Shown here: one piece after another, positions 32,267 through 39,442 of the stretch
Position numbering within the stretch: the first letter of the stretch is position 1
Layout: each line of letters starts with the position of its first letter
Source of the DNA: Bacillota bacterium
GTDB taxonomy: Bacteria; Bacillota; Clostridia; Christensenellales; SZUA-584
Direction: 5' to 3'
Assembly (NCBI GenBank): GCA_023459495.1
Contig: JAEWTL010000087.1
Coordinates: 1 to 42,339, forward strand
Length of the DNA: 42,339 nt
The notes under the pieces: generated by a model
What the model was told of the DNA's origin: nothing
The model's input: the letters and a program-made list of their open reading frames with translations, nothing else
The model's database searches: none
Translations under genes and position numbers: made by a program

Positions 32267-34444
32267 ATGGACGGGAAGAGGAAGACGACCCGCAGACAGC
32301 GCATCTTTGCGCTGGTGATCGGCGGAGTGGCGCTGATCGCCGTGTACGCGCTGATCGCGGTTTCCGTCACCCCGGTGAAGTATAACTTTGCGGCGGGCGA
32401 GGTGGCCCCGGCCACCATCACGGCCAACCGCGAGGTGGAGGACACCGTATCCCTGCAGGCCGCCATCGATACGGCACGGGACGCTGTGGCTGATAACCCG
32501 CCGGAGAGCGTGTACCATGTGGACGAGCAGGCCGAGGAACGCATACTTACAAATATCTCATTGTATTTTGACGCGATGGCGGGCATTCCTGAAACGCTCA
32601 AGGACCTGTATATCAACGCGCAGGTGGCTGCGGGCAACGGCACCTACGCGGATAACGCGGCGGTATACGACCCGGCAGACGTGCCGTGGGAAAGCTTCCT
32701 CACGGACGAAAAGATGCAGAGCCTGCGCAATACGCTGAAAGCGCCGGACATGCCCGACAACTCCGTCTATGCGCTGGCGCGGATGACAAAGAAGCAGGTG
32801 GACGGCATGCGCGGGACCGTGGATGAAGCGGTCGGCTATGTGCTGGACGCGCTCGAACACCGCGTCAGCGACAGCAACTTAAGCTATGCGATTGACAGCG
32901 TTCAGGAGCGCGTCGGTTCGCAATATAACGACGGAGAGCTGGCGTACCTTGCCGTGCTGCCGGTGGAGCAGTATTTCGAAGCGATCTATGTGGTGGATGA
33001 TGAGGCGCTGGAGGCCGCGATGGACGACGCCGAGGCGCAGGTGCCTGCTGACAACTACCGGTATCAGCAGGACCAGACCGTGGTGCTCGCGGGCGACGTG
33101 GTGACCGAAGCGCAGCTTGCCGTACTGGAAACCCTCGGCGTAGTGGGCGGACAGGAAACCGACTACACGCTGTATATTTCGATGTTTGTTTATGTCGCGC
33201 TGCTGCTGGCGCTGTACGGCATCTATCTGGTGCAGTTCGAGCGCGAATTGATGGCGGATACGCGCCGCCTTTTGATGCTGGCTGCCGTGATCGTGGTAAC
33301 CACGGGGCTTGCGGTCCTGTTCGCCCGGTTTGACGCGCGCATTATCCCCGCGTACCTGGGCACCCTGCTGGCGTGCGCCCTGATCTCGCAACGTAACGCG
33401 CTGGCGGTTACCGTGTTCCTCGCGTTTCTGACCGCGCCCATCTGCGCGGGCAGTGCGGGGCTTTTCAGCACATCGGCGCTTACCACCGTGGCGGCCTCCG
33501 TGCTCGGCGGGTCGGCCTGCGTGTTTGCGCTTAACCAGCCCATGCGCCGTACCTCGCTGATCATCGCGGGGTTGGCGGCGGGCCTTGCAGGCGCGGCAAT
33601 CGCGGCCCTGCGCGAGTTGATCGGCACAGCCACGTTCTCGCTGGCTTCGCTGGGCGTGAGCGCGGTGATTGCGCTCGGCAGCGGACTGCTCGCCGGAGTG
33701 CTCGCCATCGGCACGCTGCCCATCTGGGAAGCGGCGTTTCGGGTGTCCACCGCGTCCAAGCTGCTGGAACTGTCTAACCCGAACCACCCGCTGTTAAAGC
33801 GTCTGACGATCGAAGCGCCGGGCACGTATCACCACAGCATACTGACCGCGAACCTCGCGGAGGCAGGTGCGGACGCCGTAGGCGCGTCCTCGCTGCTGTG
33901 CCGCGTGGGCGCGTATTACCATGATATCGGCAAGCTCAAGGACCCGATGTTCTTTGCGGAGAACCAGAAGGGCGAGAACCCGCATGATACGCTGGACCCC
34001 AGAGAAAGCGCGCGCATCATCACGGGCCATTTGACCTATGGGCTGGAGCTGGCCCGAAAGTACAAGCTGCCGCGCGAGGTGATTGCCATTATCGCCCAGC
34101 ACCATGGCAGCACCCAGGTGGCGTATTTCTATCACAAAGCTGCCGAGGCTGGTCTGGACCCGCAGCCCGCGCAGTTCCGGTATCCGGGCGCGCGGCCCAA
34201 CACGCGCGAGGCCGCTGTCGTGATGCTCTCCGACTGCGTGGAAGCCGCGGTGCGCAGCATGGGCGACGCGAACATGGAGCAGATCCGCGAGATGATCAGC
34301 AAGCTCATCCGCGACCGCTACAACGACGGGCAGCTCGACGACGCCCCATTGAGCCGTCAGGATCTCAATCACATCGCGCAGGCGTTTTCCAGCGTGTACG
34401 AAGGCGCGCTGCACGAACGGGTGAAATACCCCGGTCAGGAGTAG
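32267..34444 (+). CDS. pgpH: 7TM-HD cyclic di-AMP phosphodiesterase PgpH (YqfF)
   Basis: A 725-residue membrane phosphodiesterase. An N-terminal helix (residues about 15-32) leads into an extracytoplasmic domain (about 35-300), then seven membrane helices (about 300-500), and a cytoplasmic HD domain with YHHS (near 521), HDIGK (near 551) and later AQHHGS. PgpH breaks cyclic di-AMP to pApA and so controls potassium and osmotic balance. AGGAGGT lies 5 nt before the ATG. It is followed by ybeY after 3 bp. Confidence 0.93.
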   Translation: MDGKRKTTRRQRIFALVIGGVALIAVYALIAVSVTPVKYNFAAGEVAPATITANREVEDTVSLQAAIDTARDAVADNPPESVYHVDEQAEERILTNISLYFDAMAGIPETLKDLYINAQVAAGNGTYADNAAVYDPADVPWESFLTDEKMQSLRNTLKAPDMPDNSVYALARMTKKQVDGMRGTVDEAVGYVLDALEHRVSDSNLSYAIDSVQERVGSQYNDGELAYLAVLPVEQYFEAIYVVDDEALEAAMDDAEAQVPADNYRYQQDQTVVLAGDVVTEAQLAVLETLGVVGGQETDYTLYISMFVYVALLLALYGIYLVQFERELMADTRRLLMLAAVIVVTTGLAVLFARFDARIIPAYLGTLLACALISQRNALAVTVFLAFLTAPICAGSAGLFSTSALTTVAASVLGGSACVFALNQPMRRTSLIIAGLAAGLAGAAIAALRELIGTATFSLASLGVSAVIALGSGLLAGVLAIGTLPIWEAAFRVSTASKLLELSNPNHPLLKRLTIEAPGTYHHSILTANLAEAGADAVGASSLLCRVGAYYHDIGKLKDPMFFAENQKGENPHDTLDPRESARIITGHLTYGLELARKYKLPREVIAIIAQHHGSTQVAYFYHKAAEAGLDPQPAQFRYPGARPNTREAAVVMLSDCVEAAVRSMGDANMEQIREMISKLIRDRYNDGQLDDAPLSRQDLNHIAQAFSSVYEGALHERVKYPGQE

Positions 34445-34447
34445 GGC

Positions 34448-34864
34448 ATGAATAAGCTGTACATCACCGCGCAGGACGCAAAGCCCACGCGCGCAGTGAT
34501 CCGTGCCGCGCGGCGCGCCGCGAAGGCCGCGGGCCAGGTGGAGGGCAAACCTTACCGCGCGGGGCTGCTGTTTACCGACGACAAGAATATGCAGCGGCTG
34601 AACGCGCAGTTCCGCGAGGTGGACGCGCCGACTGACGTGCTGTCGTTTCCGGCGGGTGTGGACGATTATTTAGGCGATATCGCGATCTCGATCGAGCGGG
34701 CACAGAAGCAAGCCGAGGAGTTTAACCAGAGCCTGGAGCGCGAGGTGGCGTTTCTGACCGCGCATGCCATGCTGCATCTTTACGGCTACGACCACATGGC
34801 TGAGGACGAGGAGATGGCCATGCGCGCGCAGCAGCGCAAGATCATGGAACGGGTGAAGCTGTAG
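34448..34864 (+). CDS. ybeY: Endoribonuclease YbeY (16S rRNA maturation)
   Basis: A 138-residue metalloprotein. The zinc site HAMLHLYGYDH (the family motif HGxLHLxGYDH with Gly changed to Ala) lies near residues 110-120, preceded by DVLSFPA and YLGDIAIS. YbeY takes part in 16S rRNA 3'-end processing and ribosome quality control. It follows pgpH so closely that coupled translation is likely. In many Firmicutes dgkA comes next; here a hairpin array and cdd follow. Confidence 0.93.
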   Translation: MNKLYITAQDAKPTRAVIRAARRAAKAAGQVEGKPYRAGLLFTDDKNMQRLNAQFREVDAPTDVLSFPAGVDDYLGDIAISIERAQKQAEEFNQSLEREVAFLTAHAMLHLYGYDHMAEDEEMAMRAQQRKIMERVKL

Positions 34865-34898
34865 AGGCTGAGCCCGCTGGAAGGACCCAAATATTACG

Positions 34899-35044
34899 AG
34901 GGCGCGGCCCTCGTGCTCCCGTCCAAGGGACCAGTTCCTTGGAAATCCTTTTGTCTGCGAAATGCCCTGAACCAGGGCGTTTCGCTCGATGGGATTCTTA
35001 AGGGGCGATGCCCCTTAAGCAGTGGTTTGGAGGCAGAGCCTCCA
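34899..35044. repeat. Intergenic multi-hairpin array, copy B (inverted relative to copy A)
   Basis: Hairpins in order: GAGGGC/GCCCTC (34899-34913), CCAAGG/CCTTGG (34923-34942), GCGAAATGCCCTG/CAGGGCGTTTCGC (34957-34985), CTTAAGGGGC/GCCCCTTAAG (34997-35019) and TTGGAGGC/GCCTCCAA (35026-35044). This is the order of copy A (9974-10188) read backwards, with changed but still paired stems. Linkers such as CCCATCGAGCG are also shared. It lies between ybeY and cdd. Confidence 0.85.
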
Positions 35045-35072
35045 AGAATACGGATCGGAGAGAATAGAACCG

Positions 35073-35474
35073 ATGAAGAAGGAATATGAGGCGCTGGTGA
35101 AGCAGGCGGAGCAGGCGAAGGAAGGGGCGTATGTGCCCTATTCGCATTTTCATGTGGGCGCGGCGCTGCTGTGCAAGGACGGGCGCGTGTATACCGGGGC
35201 GAACGTGGAGAACGCGTCGTACCCCGTGACGTGCTGCGCGGAGCGCGTGGCGCTGTTTAAGGCCGTGACGGACGGCGCGCGGGATTTTACCGCGATTGCC
35301 GTGACCTCGGACGCGGAAGGGCCGACGTCGCCGTGCGGCATGTGTCGTCAGGCGCTGGCGGAGTTCAATCTGGACATGGACGTGATCTCCAGCGGCACAA
35401 AGGGCGAAGTGGATATTAAAAAGGTGAATGAACTGCTGCCCGGCGCGTTCACCGGCAAGGATTTGGGGATATAG
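35073..35474 (+). CDS. cdd: Cytidine deaminase
   Basis: A 133-residue homotetrameric-type cytidine deaminase: SHFHVGAALL, then NVENASYPVTCCAERVALF (zinc Cys and catalytic Glu in CAE) and SPCGMCRQAL (the second zinc pair PCxxC). It converts cytidine or deoxycytidine to uridine or deoxyuridine in pyrimidine salvage. The ribosome-binding site is weak (GGAG 15 nt or more upstream of ATG 35073). The stop TAG touches the era ATG, so the two are coupled. Confidence 0.95.
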   Translation: MKKEYEALVKQAEQAKEGAYVPYSHFHVGAALLCKDGRVYTGANVENASYPVTCCAERVALFKAVTDGARDFTAIAVTSDAEGPTSPCGMCRQALAEFNLDMDVISSGTKGEVDIKKVNELLPGAFTGKDLGI

Positions 35475-36365
35475 ATGGAACACAAGTCGGCGTTTATTGC
35501 CGTGATGGGAAGCCCGAATGTGGGCAAATCGACGCTGGTCAACAGCATCGTGGGAGAGAAAGTCGCCATCGTGTCGGACAAGGCCCAGACCACCCGTACC
35601 CGGATTGCGGGGGTCTGCTCGACCAAGGACGACCAGATGGTGTTTTTGGATACGCCGGGCGTACAGAGCCCGCGTAACCGGCTCGGCGAGTACATGGTGA
35701 AGACTGCCATGCGGACGCTGGAGGATATCGACGCGGCCCTGATCGTGGTGGACGCGGTGCACGGCGTTGGGGAGCGCGACGAGGCGCTGGTGCCAAAGCT
35801 GCTGGGCAGCGGCGCGCCGGTGCTGGCTGCGGTGAACAAATCGGACGCGGCGGGTGCGGACAAGGTGAAAGCGGCGGTTGCTCGGCTGGCTGAGCTGGGC
35901 GTTGAGCCGGACCGGATATACGTGATATCGGCCAAGACTGGCGCGGGTGTGCCGGAGCTGCACGCGGCTTTGCGGGTGTATTTGAAGCCTGCCCCGCGGT
36001 ATTACCCGGACGACGAGTACACGGACCAGAGCATGCGGGCCATGGCGGCGGAGATCATCCGCGAGAAGGCGCTGCGGCTGCTGCGCGAGGAGGTACCGCA
36101 CGGCGTGGGCGTGCTGATTGAGCGCATGGAGCCGCGCGAGGACGCAAGGATTTGGGACGTGGAAGCGGTGCTGCTGTGCGAGCGTGACGGCCACAAGGGC
36201 ATCATCATCGGGCGTGGCGGCGCGATGCTCAAGCGTATCGGCATGGAGGCGCGCAAGGATCTGGAGGAAATGGTCGGCGACAAGGTGTTTCTGCAGCTGT
36301 TCGTCCGCGTGGAGGAAAACTGGCGCGACAGCGTGCGGGTGCTGAAAGAGCTGGGATATCAATAG
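35475..36365 (+). CDS. era: GTPase Era
   Basis: A 296-residue GTPase. G1 is GSPNVGKSTL, G3 DTPGV and G4 NKSD; the C-terminal KH domain contains GHKGIIIGRGGAMLKRIG. Era binds the 3' end of 16S rRNA and helps 30S subunit assembly, in line with its neighbour ybeY. In related genomes recO usually follows directly; here about 2.1 kb of small genes, repeats and recO fragments lie between. Confidence 0.97.
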   Translation: MEHKSAFIAVMGSPNVGKSTLVNSIVGEKVAIVSDKAQTTRTRIAGVCSTKDDQMVFLDTPGVQSPRNRLGEYMVKTAMRTLEDIDAALIVVDAVHGVGERDEALVPKLLGSGAPVLAAVNKSDAAGADKVKAAVARLAELGVEPDRIYVISAKTGAGVPELHAALRVYLKPAPRYYPDDEYTDQSMRAMAAEIIREKALRLLREEVPHGVGVLIERMEPREDARIWDVEAVLLCERDGHKGIIIGRGGAMLKRIGMEARKDLEEMVGDKVFLQLFVRVEENWRDSVRVLKELGYQ

Positions 36366-36387
36366 CGTACTGCTTTGGGGACGCTTT

Positions 36388-36475
36388 GTGGAGGCGCTGC
36401 CTCCACGCCACCGCCAAAGGGACATTGTCCCTTTGGAATCCCGTTGTGCGAAACGTCCCATGCGGGCCGTTTCGC
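36388..36475. repeat. Intergenic multi-hairpin array, copy C (shortened)
   Basis: GTGGAGGC/GCCTCCAC (36388-36406), CCAAAGGGACA/TGTCCCTTTGG (36414-36436) and GCGAAACG/CGTTTCGC (36448-36475), in the same order as copy A, with the last hairpins missing. It starts 22 bp after era and ends in an A-rich stretch. The segment 36476-36580 shows no feature I can name. Confidence 0.8.
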
Positions 36476-36605
36476 GGGGGAAATATAAATATAAAGTGCG
36501 TATCAGGAAAGACGGAGGCGGTGTCTACTGTTGACGGGCAACGCGTTTGGAAGCCGCGACTCACGATGTGCTGGGATAAGTAAGGAGTAAGCGTGGTGAT
36601 GAGTA

Positions 36606-37043
36606 TTGCAATTCATTAAACTAAATGAAAATTGGAATGCTGAACCCAATTCACCTATGCCCATGGTCAAAATCTTTGGAGCCAATCTCAGGCTGTCATT
36701 TTATTTGAATGCATTTATGTATCATCAATTTAATGAAGGCGATATCGGCGCAATTAAGTTTAAGCGCTGCCGCCAATATCGCATGGGACCACCCAACGAA
36801 GAGGGGTTCTTTTCGTATAATCAGAGTAGGTACAAAGTATACGGGGTTAAATGGGGAGAATTTTATCGCGTGGTTGAGTCAGACTGGAAAAGCAGCTTTC
36901 CTCAACCGATTTATATCAATTCGAAACTGGATAATAACAAGCTTAATCATTATCTGTTCTATTTTAGAGATGAGACCTTTGAATGTATTGCGGAAGACTA
37001 TGTTTTCAAAGTCATAAAAGATTCTGCAATATTGAAGGAATAG
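36606..37043 (+). CDS. Conserved hypothetical protein (145 aa), inserted gene
   Basis: A 145-residue protein beginning (L/M)QFIKLNENWNAEPNSP, with many aromatic and charged residues and ending VFKVIKDSAILKE. The start is TTG 36606. I recall similar clostridial proteins without a function; the compact acidic/aromatic style fits orphan immunity-like genes, but this is only an impression. Base composition is lower in GC than era and recO. Just upstream, TAAGGAGTAAGC (36581-36592) matches the recO leader TAAGGAGCAAGC at 11 of 12 positions. Confidence 0.6.
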   Translation: MQFIKLNENWNAEPNSPMPMVKIFGANLRLSFYLNAFMYHQFNEGDIGAIKFKRCRQYRMGPPNEEGFFSYNQSRYKVYGVKWGEFYRVVESDWKSSFPQPIYINSKLDNNKLNHYLFYFRDETFECIAEDYVFKVIKDSAILKE

Positions 37044-37112
37044 CACAAGGGGCAGATTTGGCTGTGAGGTGTAAGAACGGAGTTTCTAAAAACGCTGGAC
37101 GGTGCAGAAGTA

Positions 37113-37382
37113 TTGCTGTATACGGACGAGGACGATTATGGGAATGTTGTCGCTACGGACGAAAGCTTTGCTATCCCGATAAGGTATTTGGCGATATGTG
37201 TTTATCGGGGCAAATATCAAAACGACGGATATTATCTCTTTTTGTGCAATGATAAAATAGAGGTTGAGACTGATACTCTCTTTGACTCAATTGACGAAGC
37301 AAAGGCGCATGCCTGCCGGAAAAACGCGAATGTGAAATGGCATTTCGGACAACAAGATCACTCAGAGGAGCCAAGCAGTTGA
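37113..37382 (+). CDS. Small hypothetical protein, start codon possibly lost
   Basis: The frame reads EFLKTLDGAEVLLYTDEDDYG onward, coding-like from about 37080, but the only usable start is TTG 37113. The natural beginning may be the ACG at 37077 (ACG GAG TTT CTA), which could be a mutated ATG. It may thus be a gene using TTG or a recent pseudogene. Its stop TGA overlaps the TTG of the recO start fragment (AGTTGAGG), as in coupled genes. Family unknown. Confidence 0.5.
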   Translation: MLYTDEDDYGNVVATDESFAIPIRYLAICVYRGKYQNDGYYLFLCNDKIEVETDTLFDSIDEAKAHACRKNANVKWHFGQQDHSEEPSS

Positions 37383-37402
37383 GGACGACAACGGGCGTTG
37401 TG
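37369..37402 (+). pseudogene. recO 5' fragment 1 (leader and 8 codons)
   Basis: After GAGGAGCCAAGCAG comes TTGAGGACGACAACGGGCGT and TGTG, which reads LRTTTGVV. Intact recO reads LRTTTGIV from TTG 38527. All but one of the base differences are synonymous, which shows the fragment comes from a recO that had diverged as a working gene. The similarity ends at codon 8; a stop follows at codon 13. Confidence 0.75.
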
Positions 37403-37437
37403 TCGTGGTTAGGCTGAATGGAAGACGGATGCAGCGT

Positions 37438-37584
37438 AAAGGCTTCCCCTGGGGGAAGCTGCCCCCGAAGGGGACTGATGAGGGTCAATAGTTTTTAAGA
37501 AATTAGGTTTCTAAGTAAGAGAGGCAGTTGCAACCCTCATCCGACCCGGCTGCGCCAGGCCACCTTCCCCCAAGGGAAGGCTTT
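37438..37584. repeat. MITE-like element, short form (147 bp)
   Basis: Left end AAAGGCTTCCCCTGGGGGAA with GCTGCCCCCGAAGGGGACTG and ATGAGGGT; right end ACCCTCATCCGACCCGGCTG, then CCACCTTCCCCCAAGGGAAG and GCTTT. The outer 20 bp and the inner GATGAGGGT/ACCCTCATC are inverted repeats. The middle about 40 bp (37487-37533) is A+T-rich and non-coding. The same halves flank the DUF559 gene next to it. Confidence 0.8.
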
Positions 37585-37620
37585 CAAACGGAACACTATG
37601 GACTTTAAAAGCTTTATAAA

Positions 37621-38058
37621 GAAAGCTGTCGCCGAAGGGGACTGATGAGGGTAATATGGTTCTTCCTAAGAGCAAAGAACTCAAGACGAATGCGCAAAAC
37701 CTGAGAAAAAATATGACCCCGGAAGAACGGCATCTGTGGTATGATTTTTTAAAAAAGGCTTACCCGGTTCAATTCAACCGGCAAAAAGTGATCGGGAGTT
37801 ACATCGTCGATTTCTATTGCGATCAGGCCAAGCTGGTGGTGGAGCTGGACGGTTCGCAGCATTACGAACAGCGAGGGCAGGAGCATGATGCGGAGCGGAC
37901 GGCGTTTTTAGAGAGCCTTGGGCTTAAGGTTCTGCGGTTTACAAATTTGGATGTGCAGCGGAACTTTCAGGGTGTTTGTGAGGAGATTGACAAGGTTGTT
38001 AAAGGGCGGGTGCGACCCTCATCCGGTGCTGACGCGCCACCTTCCCCCAGGGGAAGGC
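37621..38058. mobile_element. MITE-like element, long form carrying a DUF559 endonuclease gene
   Basis: The left half (37621-37652, GAAAGCTGTCGCCGAAGGGG, then ACTGATGAGGGT) and the right half (38015-38058, ACCCTCATCCGG, then CCACCTTCCCCCAGGGGAAG and GC) are the two arms of the short element at 37438-37584. Here the DUF559 gene takes the place of the spacer. The outermost palindrome on the left is partly missing. Whether it can move is unknown. Confidence 0.55.
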
Positions 38059-38078
38059 ATAGATTTATGAAGAAGTAG
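37656..38078 (+). CDS. DUF559 (Vsr-like) endonuclease-domain protein
   Basis: A 140-residue protein. The core (residues 5-115) is DUF559: LRKNMTPEERHLWYDFLKK, FNRQKVIGSYIVDFYCDQAK, LVVELDGSQHYE (nuclease Asp) and LGLKVLRFTNLDVQRNFQGV. The fold is related to Vsr and restriction endonucleases. The last about 23 residues (RPSSGADAPPSPRGRHRF) are translated from the inverted-repeat arm. The ribosome-binding site (GAGGG) also comes from the repeat. The stop codon touches the recO 5' fragment 2 leader. Confidence 0.85.
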   Translation: MVLPKSKELKTNAQNLRKNMTPEERHLWYDFLKKAYPVQFNRQKVIGSYIVDFYCDQAKLVVELDGSQHYEQRGQEHDAERTAFLESLGLKVLRFTNLDVQRNFQGVCEEIDKVVKGRVRPSSGADAPPSPRGRHRFMKK

Positions 38079-38122
38079 GCCATTTGAGAACCACGACGGG
38101 CATCGTGCTGCAGACGGTGGAT
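38071..38122 (+). pseudogene. recO 5' fragment 2 (leader and 13 codons)
   Basis: AGAAGTAGGCCAT followed by TTGAGAACCACGACGGGCAT and CGTGCTGCAGACGGTGGAT matches the intact recO start at 38514-38565 with only a few differences (AGGAGCAAGCCAT in the leader, then three changes in 39 coding bases). After codon 13 the match stops and TAA follows. It lies between the DUF559 gene and the next inserted gene. Confidence 0.9.
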
Positions 38123-38165
38123 GGGTGCAGGTAATGATCCATTCATGTATTCACAGAGGTGATGG

Positions 38166-38507
38166 ATGAACCACGATTACTCTTTAGAGAGCCAGATTAC
38201 GAACGGAAAAGTTCAATACATCAAAGAAATTAAAACGGATTTGAACACGCTGCAAATTACTTTCTGCGATTTAAACCATGCTGCAACAACCTGCCTTGAA
38301 CTAATGGGTTGTGACAGACTTTTCTTTAAACTTGACTTTCCAGATAACCTGATTGATTATAATGAGAGAACGGTACAAAGCCTTATTGGATTCAGCTTTG
38401 ATAAGGCTGAGGACAAGTATGTATATTGTCTAAAGGCTGATGATTATGAGGTGACGTTTGAAAGCGGGAACTTCCCTGTAATTAGACAAGTCCAAATGCA
38501 AGATTAG
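38166..38507 (+). CDS. Hypothetical protein (113 aa), inserted gene
   Basis: A 113-residue soluble protein, mostly beta-strand by composition: LNTLQITFCDLNHAATTCLE, then DRLFFKLDFPDN, and ADDYEVTFESGNFPVIRQVQ at the end. No family recognised; size and style are similar to small immunity proteins. ATG 38166 follows GAGGTGATG. It lies between recO 5' fragment 2 and intact recO, 19 bp before the recO start, and is lower in GC than recO. Confidence 0.65.
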   Translation: MNHDYSLESQITNGKVQYIKEIKTDLNTLQITFCDLNHAATTCLELMGCDRLFFKLDFPDNLIDYNERTVQSLIGFSFDKAEDKYVYCLKADDYEVTFESGNFPVIRQVQMQD

Positions 38508-38526
38508 GGTTTAAGGAGCAAGCCAT

Positions 38527-39237
38527 TTGAGAACCACGACAGGCATCGTGCTGCGGGCGGTGGATTACAAGGACAACGACCGGATGCTGACGCTGCTGAC
38601 CAAGGACTACGGGCTGATGTCTGCCCGGGCCGTGGGGGGGAAGAAGCCCTCGGGCAAGATGTTTGCCTCGGCGGCGATGCTGGCCTGCGGCGATTACGAG
38701 TTTTACGAGAAGAACGGGCGTTTCGGCGTGTGCGGCTGCGCGGTGCGCTACCGCTTTTTTGACCTGCAGAACGACTACGACGCCTATGCCGCGTCCTGCG
38801 TGATCTGCGACGCGGCGCTGAAGGTGGCGCAGGAGGAGAGCGCGGACCCCAAGCTGTTCGCGCTGGTGTCGCAGGCGCTCTACGCGCTGGACAAGGGTGC
38901 GGAGCCCAAATCCGCGCTGTGCTACTTTCTGCAGCGGCTGCTGTACATCGAGGGGGTGTATCCCGCGCTGTCGCATTGCGCGGTGTGCGGGGAGAACCGG
39001 GCGGTGAAGTTTTCGGCGGAGCATGGCGGCGTGTGCGCGATACATGCCGCGCCGCAGGACATCATGCTGACGATGGACATGGCTGACTCGTTGGTCAGTA
39101 TGGCGGCAGTATTGCCCAAGGATATGAAGGGTGTGAAGGTGGCGCCTGAGACAGCGGATAAGCTGCTGCCTGTGCTGATCGGGTATCTGGAAGGCGTGCT
39201 GGGCAAGACGATCAAGGCGGCGAAGTTTGTGAAGTGA
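38527..39237 (+). CDS. recO: DNA repair protein RecO
   Basis: A 236-residue RecO. The N-terminal OB-fold reads LRTTTGIVLRAVDYKDNDRM, typical of Firmicutes RecO, with LLTKDYGLMSARAVGGKK following. The helical C-terminal part includes CAVCGE and the final GYLEGVLGKTIKAAKF. RecO loads RecA together with RecR at gaps. The start is TTG with AAGGAG 9 nt upstream. Two partial copies of its start lie upstream and two copies of its last 22 codons downstream; this copy is the only complete one. Confidence 0.95.
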   Translation: MRTTTGIVLRAVDYKDNDRMLTLLTKDYGLMSARAVGGKKPSGKMFASAAMLACGDYEFYEKNGRFGVCGCAVRYRFFDLQNDYDAYAASCVICDAALKVAQEESADPKLFALVSQALYALDKGAEPKSALCYFLQRLLYIEGVYPALSHCAVCGENRAVKFSAEHGGVCAIHAAPQDIMLTMDMADSLVSMAAVLPKDMKGVKVAPETADKLLPVLIGYLEGVLGKTIKAAKFVK

Positions 39238-39442
39238 AATAGGGGACTTTCTTAAGAATCTGTCTTTGTCATATGTAAAAATATACGATTGAGTGCTAAA
39301 TATTCAGCCAATTCCAGATTTGTTGCTGCGGCATACAAAAACAAGAAGGAATGTTGGCTTTTTTTGTAGAATGATATAGTTGCCAATGCTGGAAAAATGT
39401 ATAGAGAGACTGCTACACGAATGAGTTGCGGGAGGAAGAGAT

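Noticed and set aside
34998..36461. 487-codon minus-strand frame
   Set aside because: It lies opposite cdd and era, which are certain; its composition is that of a shadow frame.
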